64,000 bases of DNA, from NCBI RefSeq assembly GCF_004295485.1, contig NZ_CP036164.1:2418001-2482000 (forward strand), in the 5' to 3' direction. The notes under the pieces were generated by a model. That model was not told the DNA's origin. It ran no database searches and was given only the letters and a program-made list of their open reading frames with translations. Both the position numbers and the translations under genes were made by a program. This DNA is from Janibacter limosus (GTDB lineage: Bacteria; Actinomycetota; Actinomycetes; Actinomycetales; Dermatophilaceae). Numbering within the stretch: the stretch's first letter is position 1; each line of letters opens with the position of its first letter. This document shows positions 63,590-64,000 of this stretch, piece after piece.

Positions 63590-64000
63590 TCAGACCTCCA
63601 GCACCCGCGCGATCGGCACACCGGCCCGGTAGCTCAGGTGCAGGTGGTTGGGCGCCTCGAGCACCGTGAGGTCAGCGCGTGCACCGACCTCGATGCGGCC
63701 GATGTCGTCGCGGTGCAGGGCGCTGGCGCCACCACGGGTCGCGGCGACGACCGCCTCGCTCGGGGTCATCCCCATCTCGCGGACGGCGAGCGCGATGACG
63801 AAGGGCATCGAGCTGGAGTAGCAGGTCCCGGGGTTGCAGTCGCTGGCCAGCGCCACCGAGACACCGGCGTCGAGCAGGGCCCGCGCGTCCGGGTAGGGCG
63901 AGCGGGTGGAGAACTCCACGCCCGGCAGGAGTGTGGCGGTCGTCGTCCCGGCCGCCCCCACCAGTGCATCGACGTCCGCGGCCGACAGGTACGTGCAGTG
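63590..64000 (-). CDS. hutI: Imidazolonepropionase HutI, C-terminal part
   Basis: Third step of histidine degradation: opens imidazolone propionate to formiminoglutamate. About 136 C-terminal residues are present; the gene continues past the right edge. [52 protein letters not shown] (metal-site Asp) and [16 protein letters not shown] are recognisable from the amidohydrolase family. Confidence 0.88.
   Translation of the reverse strand, partial: HCTYLSAADVDALVGAAGTTTATLLPGVEFSTRSPYPDARALLDAGVSVALASDCNPGTCYSSSMPFVIALAVREMGMTPSEAVVAATRGGASALHRDDIGRIEVGARADLTVLEAPNHLHLSYRAGVPIARVLEV

Overview
The window is high-GC DNA from an actinobacterium. A mycothiol-pathway deacetylase (mshB), a Cds1-type cysteine lyase, a 7Fe ferredoxin next to dapC, a DUF222/HNH protein, GTG starts and chains of 4-bp stop/start overlaps all point that way. 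The gene mix would suit Micrococcales such as Intrasporangiaceae (Janibacter-like), but that placement is inference. No rRNA, tRNA, CRISPR array or prophage was seen.

Layout. (1) 1-1626: dapC (partial), a probably leaderless fdxA, and a GNAT acetyltransferase. (2) 1687-8472: a phosphopantetheinyl transferase diverges from a tightly overlapping operon. That operon encodes an adenylation-carrier-membrane acyltransferase fusion followed by a complete Fe(III)-type ABC transporter, with a candidate DtxR/IdeR iron box at the start codon. (3) 8721-15527, minus strand: typA, an orphan family-5 binding lipoprotein, mshB, a flavin reductase and a VanW protein. (4) 15799-27875: two complete oligopeptide ABC operons converge on each other. 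A 31-32 bp tandem repeat array and a 16-bp-stem hairpin lie between them. (5) 28083-34602: malQ, pirin, an alpha/beta hydrolase, a universal stress protein, a dCMP deaminase-like protein and a CynX-type transporter. (6) 34535-40119: a TPP-riboswitch thiamine operon (thiC, an MFS transporter, thiM, thiE) divergent from thiD, then a LuxR regulator. (7) 41005-51338: mixed housekeeping and small-metabolite genes, including pcm, cds1, a VapBC pair and a carboxyethylornithine-synthase-like dehydrogenase. (8) 51398-52786: HigBA and MntA-HepT toxin-antitoxin pairs. (9) 52933-57240: a chain of small inserted segments stacked against the 3' end of ychF. Each junction carries a copy of the last codons of ychF. 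The cargo is an LLM flavin monooxygenase, a merR-merA mercury module and gene remnants. (10) 57216-64000: ychF, a NUDIX protein, a DUF222/HNH gene with a frameshifted tandem repeat, rmuC, DinB and MaoC genes, and the C-terminal part of hutI.

How the genes work together. The PPTase probably activates the carrier domain of the fusion enzyme, whose product may serve the co-transcribed iron importer. thiC makes the pyrimidine half of thiamine, while thiM, thiE and probably the embedded MFS transporter salvage the thiazole half. The two peptide importers are each led by a binding protein with a strong hairpin before the permease genes.

The most unusual structures are the stacked ychF-end insertions, which carry no recombinase; the palindromic repeat arrays that sit in two convergent intergenic gaps; and the acyltransferase-fused NRPS-like enzyme coupled to iron uptake.
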